Assembly: GCA_947627395.1 (NCBI GenBank)
Contig: CANQVW010000098.1
Coordinates: forward strand, 1 to 5,918
Direction: 5' to 3'
Origin: an uncultured Bacilli bacterium
Lineage (GTDB): Bacteria; Bacillota_I; Bacilli_A; ML615J-28; CAG-698
DNA: 5,918 nt
Below the pieces are notes generated by a model that saw only the letters and a list, made by a program, of their open reading frames with translations, did no database searches and had not been told where the DNA came from. Made by a program: the position numbers and the translations under genes. Positions 4,929-5,918 of this stretch are shown here, piece after piece (the first letter of the stretch is position 1; every line of letters starts with the position of its first letter).

Positions 4929-5918
4929 TTATGATAACCTTCTTTCCTTTATTTTAACCTCGTATGTTATTCTTTTTGTAAATAAATATCCTAAGATCAA
5001 AATAAGGATGTTACTTATTGTCATGGAATACCAAGTAGAACTTCTTTCTAAATGAAAAAAATGAATGAATACATATAGTAAAGGTAATCTAAGAATCCAT
5101 AAACGTATCGTGGATAAGAAAAAAGAATCTTTTGTATGTCCCGATCCATGAAATAATCCTAAGATATTTTCAAATAATCCAACAATGGGTAATGTAAATA
5201 GACTCCACGGGAAATATTCTTTTGCAACTTGATAGGTATTCTCGTTCTTAGTCATTAGATGAAAGAGACTATTTTTAAGGGGATAAAAAAGTAAAATAGC
5301 AATCATTGAAAAAATTAGAATATAGTGGGTAGATATTCTAAAAAACCGTTTAGCCCTTTCTTTATTTTTTGCACCAATGTTTTGACCGACAAATGTGGAT
5401 AAAATAATACTACAGGAAACAATGGGAATTAAAAGAATGTTGGTCACTTGATTGGCAATACTGATTCCAGAAACTGTTTCACTTCCAAAAGAAAGAATCA
5501 AACTTTGGACAAAAATAAATCCTAAATGGGTGATGATTTGACTCATTCCTGTGGGAAAGGATATTTTAAGAATAGATAAACATTTTTCTTTTGTGATTTT
5601 AGGTGGTTTTTTCCATATGGTTCTCTTTTTTAGTAAAGAATAAAGAATTAAGGGAGTGATCAATAGTTCTGAAATAACAGTACTGAGTGATGATCCCTTG
5701 ATTCCTAAAGAGTAGTGGAATAAAAAAAGGTAAGATAAAATCACATGAAAAAGAATATTTAAAAAGGAAAGAATGAGTGGATGAAATGTATCTCCTTTTG
5801 CATGGTGTATTGCTTGATATATATAAAAGATAAAAAGAAAGGGACACCCTAAAGAGCGAATTCTAATATAGGAAATGGATGCATAATATATTTTCTCGTC
5901 TTTCTTTAAAACGTTCAT
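4929..5918 (-). CDS. MATE-family multidrug/cation antiporter, N-terminal part outside the window
   Basis: This is an inner-membrane secondary transporter of the multidrug and toxic compound extrusion family, expelling drugs or metabolites in exchange for Na+ or H+. Within the window 329 residues are visible, against about 440-460 for the family. The sequence begins with the segment YIRIRSLGCPF (17-27), which in MATE proteins lies around residue 125-130. The ATG at the last three bases is therefore almost surely an internal Met, and the true start is to the right. Visible landmarks are KGDT at 41-44 (usual RGxGDT), GIKGSSLST at 72-80, PTGMSQ at 122-127 opening the second half, the conserved VGQNIGAKNKERAKR at 177-191, GSGHTK at 258-263 and IRLWILRLPLLY at 271-282. 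About nine hydrophobic helices can be drawn. The tail VKIKERRLS is basic and cytoplasmic, and the stop is TAA. The subfamily (MepA/NorM/DinF-like) and substrate cannot be settled here. Confidence 0.92.
   Translation of the reverse strand: MNVLKKDEKIYYASISYIRIRSLGCPFLFIFYIYQAIHHAKGDTFHPLILSFLNILFHVILSYLFLFHYSLGIKGSSLSTVISELLITPLILYSLLKKRTIWKKPPKITKEKCLSILKISFPTGMSQIITHLGFIFVQSLILSFGSETVSGISIANQVTNILLIPIVSCSIILSTFVGQNIGAKNKERAKRFFRISTHYILIFSMIAILLFYPLKNSLFHLMTKNENTYQVAKEYFPWSLFTLPIVGLFENILGLFHGSGHTKDSFFLSTIRLWILRLPLLYVFIHFFHLERSSTWYSMTISNILILILGYLFTKRITYEVKIKERRLS

Noticed and set aside
5916..5918. ATG at the window edge as the true MATE start
   Set aside because: Homology places this point at roughly residue 110 of a MATE protein, and the first helices would be missing.

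Overview
The window is AT-rich DNA in which every gene lies on the minus strand, so transcription runs from high to low coordinates. Strong Shine-Dalgarno sequences (AAGGAGGT type), sigma-A-like promoters, gene overlaps and protein families typical of Bacillota point to a low-GC Gram-positive bacterium. A gut-type Bacilli/Erysipelotrichia or Clostridia lineage is plausible, but this is an inference. The standard bacterial code fits: tryptophan is read from TGG, no gene has an internal TGA, and ribF ends in TGA. This argues against a Mycoplasma-type code.

There are three blocks in transcription order. (1) At 4929-5918 is the C-terminal three quarters of a MATE-family multidrug exporter. Its 5' end lies beyond the right edge. 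(2) At 3190-4717 is a two-gene operon for an ABC transporter: a YtrB-like ATPase followed by a six-helix ABC-2-type permease with a 17-bp gene overlap. It has a very good promoter (TTGCCA, 17 bp, TATAAT) and a clear intrinsic terminator. (3) At 1-3110 is a housekeeping operon: HAD phosphatase (Gph-like), truB, ribF and mtnN. The genes are packed as TAA directly followed by ATG, a 3-nt gap to a GTG start, and an ATGA overlap. An extended -10 promoter drives the operon from just behind the upstream terminator. mtnN runs off the left edge and lacks only about its last ten residues.

The operon combines tRNA modification (TruB, pseudouridine 55), FMN/FAD synthesis (RibF), recycling of SAH/MTA (MtnN) and phosphate-ester repair or salvage (Gph-like). 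These are core metabolic jobs rather than a dedicated pathway.

The most striking feature is that truB carries one in-frame TAG at codon 68. It sits exactly where the family has its strictly conserved active-site tyrosine, and both sides remain open in the same frame. This is either a fresh nonsense mutation or assembly error, or a readthrough/recoding case. I see no mobile element, CRISPR array, rRNA or tRNA. No stretch over 300 bases lacks a gene; the longest gap is 4718-4928. I found no convincing new multi-gene system.
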